Positions 63,999 through 64,000 of a DNA stretch of 64,000 nt are shown here, piece by piece (the first letter of the stretch is position 1; each line of letters starts with the position of its first letter). The DNA is from Myroides sp. 1354 (GTDB taxonomy: Bacteria; Bacteroidota; Bacteroidia; Flavobacteriales; Flavobacteriaceae), in assembly GCF_030324495.1 (NCBI RefSeq), contig NZ_JACAGN010000011.1, forward strand, positions 1-64,000. The letters are read 5' to 3'. The notes beneath the pieces were generated by a model, which was not told the origin of the DNA, did no database searches, and saw only the letters and a list, made by a program, of their open reading frames with translations. Both the position numbers and the translations under genes were made by a program.

Positions 63999-64000
63999 AG

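Overview
The window comes from the chromosome of an AT-rich member of the Flavobacteriaceae (Bacteroidota), most likely Myroides or a close relative. Three things point there. Many upstream regions carry the Bacteroidota -7 element TAnnTTTG, several with TTTG or TTG 19-22 bases further up. The protein families are typical flavobacterial ones (RND pump fused to TolC, DUF2723 protein, OmpA with thrombospondin-3 repeats, DnaG without zinc ligands). A resident subclass B1 metallo-beta-lactamase resembles the MUS/TUS enzymes of Myroides. I see no prophage, insertion sequence or CRISPR array; this is mostly core chromosome.

Layout. 0-5.4 kb (minus): an asparagine/aspartate operon, aspA, periplasmic asparaginase, Dcu-type exchanger and outer-membrane porin. 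5.8-10.4 kb (minus): dnaG, then an overlapping ECF sigma / membrane anti-sigma-like / outer-membrane protein operon preceded by a tiny hydrophobic peptide ORF. 10.8-17.2 kb: polyprenyl synthase, rlmN, an SDR, class I fumarase, a secreted esterase and a cytochrome c lipoprotein. 17.3-26.6 kb: a haem cluster, hemA-hemC-hemD-hemE-unknown-hemF-hemB on minus and an AraC regulator, hemH and hemJ on plus. A 40-bp palindromic repeat array separates hemF from hemB. 26.6-34.7 kb (mostly plus): orphan histidine kinase, enoyl-CoA hydratase, two identical tRNA-Gln genes on minus, the DUF2723 protein, thiL and a small membrane protein. 34.9-41.0 kb: a heavy-metal efflux operon. 41-46 kb: beta-lactamase, glyS, a possible effector/immunity-like pair and YceI. 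46-52.9 kb: small housekeeping and lipoprotein genes. 53-56.7 kb (minus): sdhCAB. 56.8-64 kb: ChaN-like protein, hydrolase, AddB-like nuclease, OmpA protein and kbl, which is cut by the right edge.

How the genes fit together. Asparagine would enter through the porin, be deamidated in the periplasm, be imported by Dcu (probably in exchange for a C4-dicarboxylate), and be converted to fumarate by AspA. Fumarase and SdhCAB, both here, process fumarate further. The haem genes cover the path from glutamyl-tRNA to protohaem except glutamate-1-semialdehyde aminomutase (hemL) and the tRNA synthetase, and the haem would serve SdhC and the cytochrome c. Intrinsic terminators are strong and frequent, so operon limits are unusually clear.
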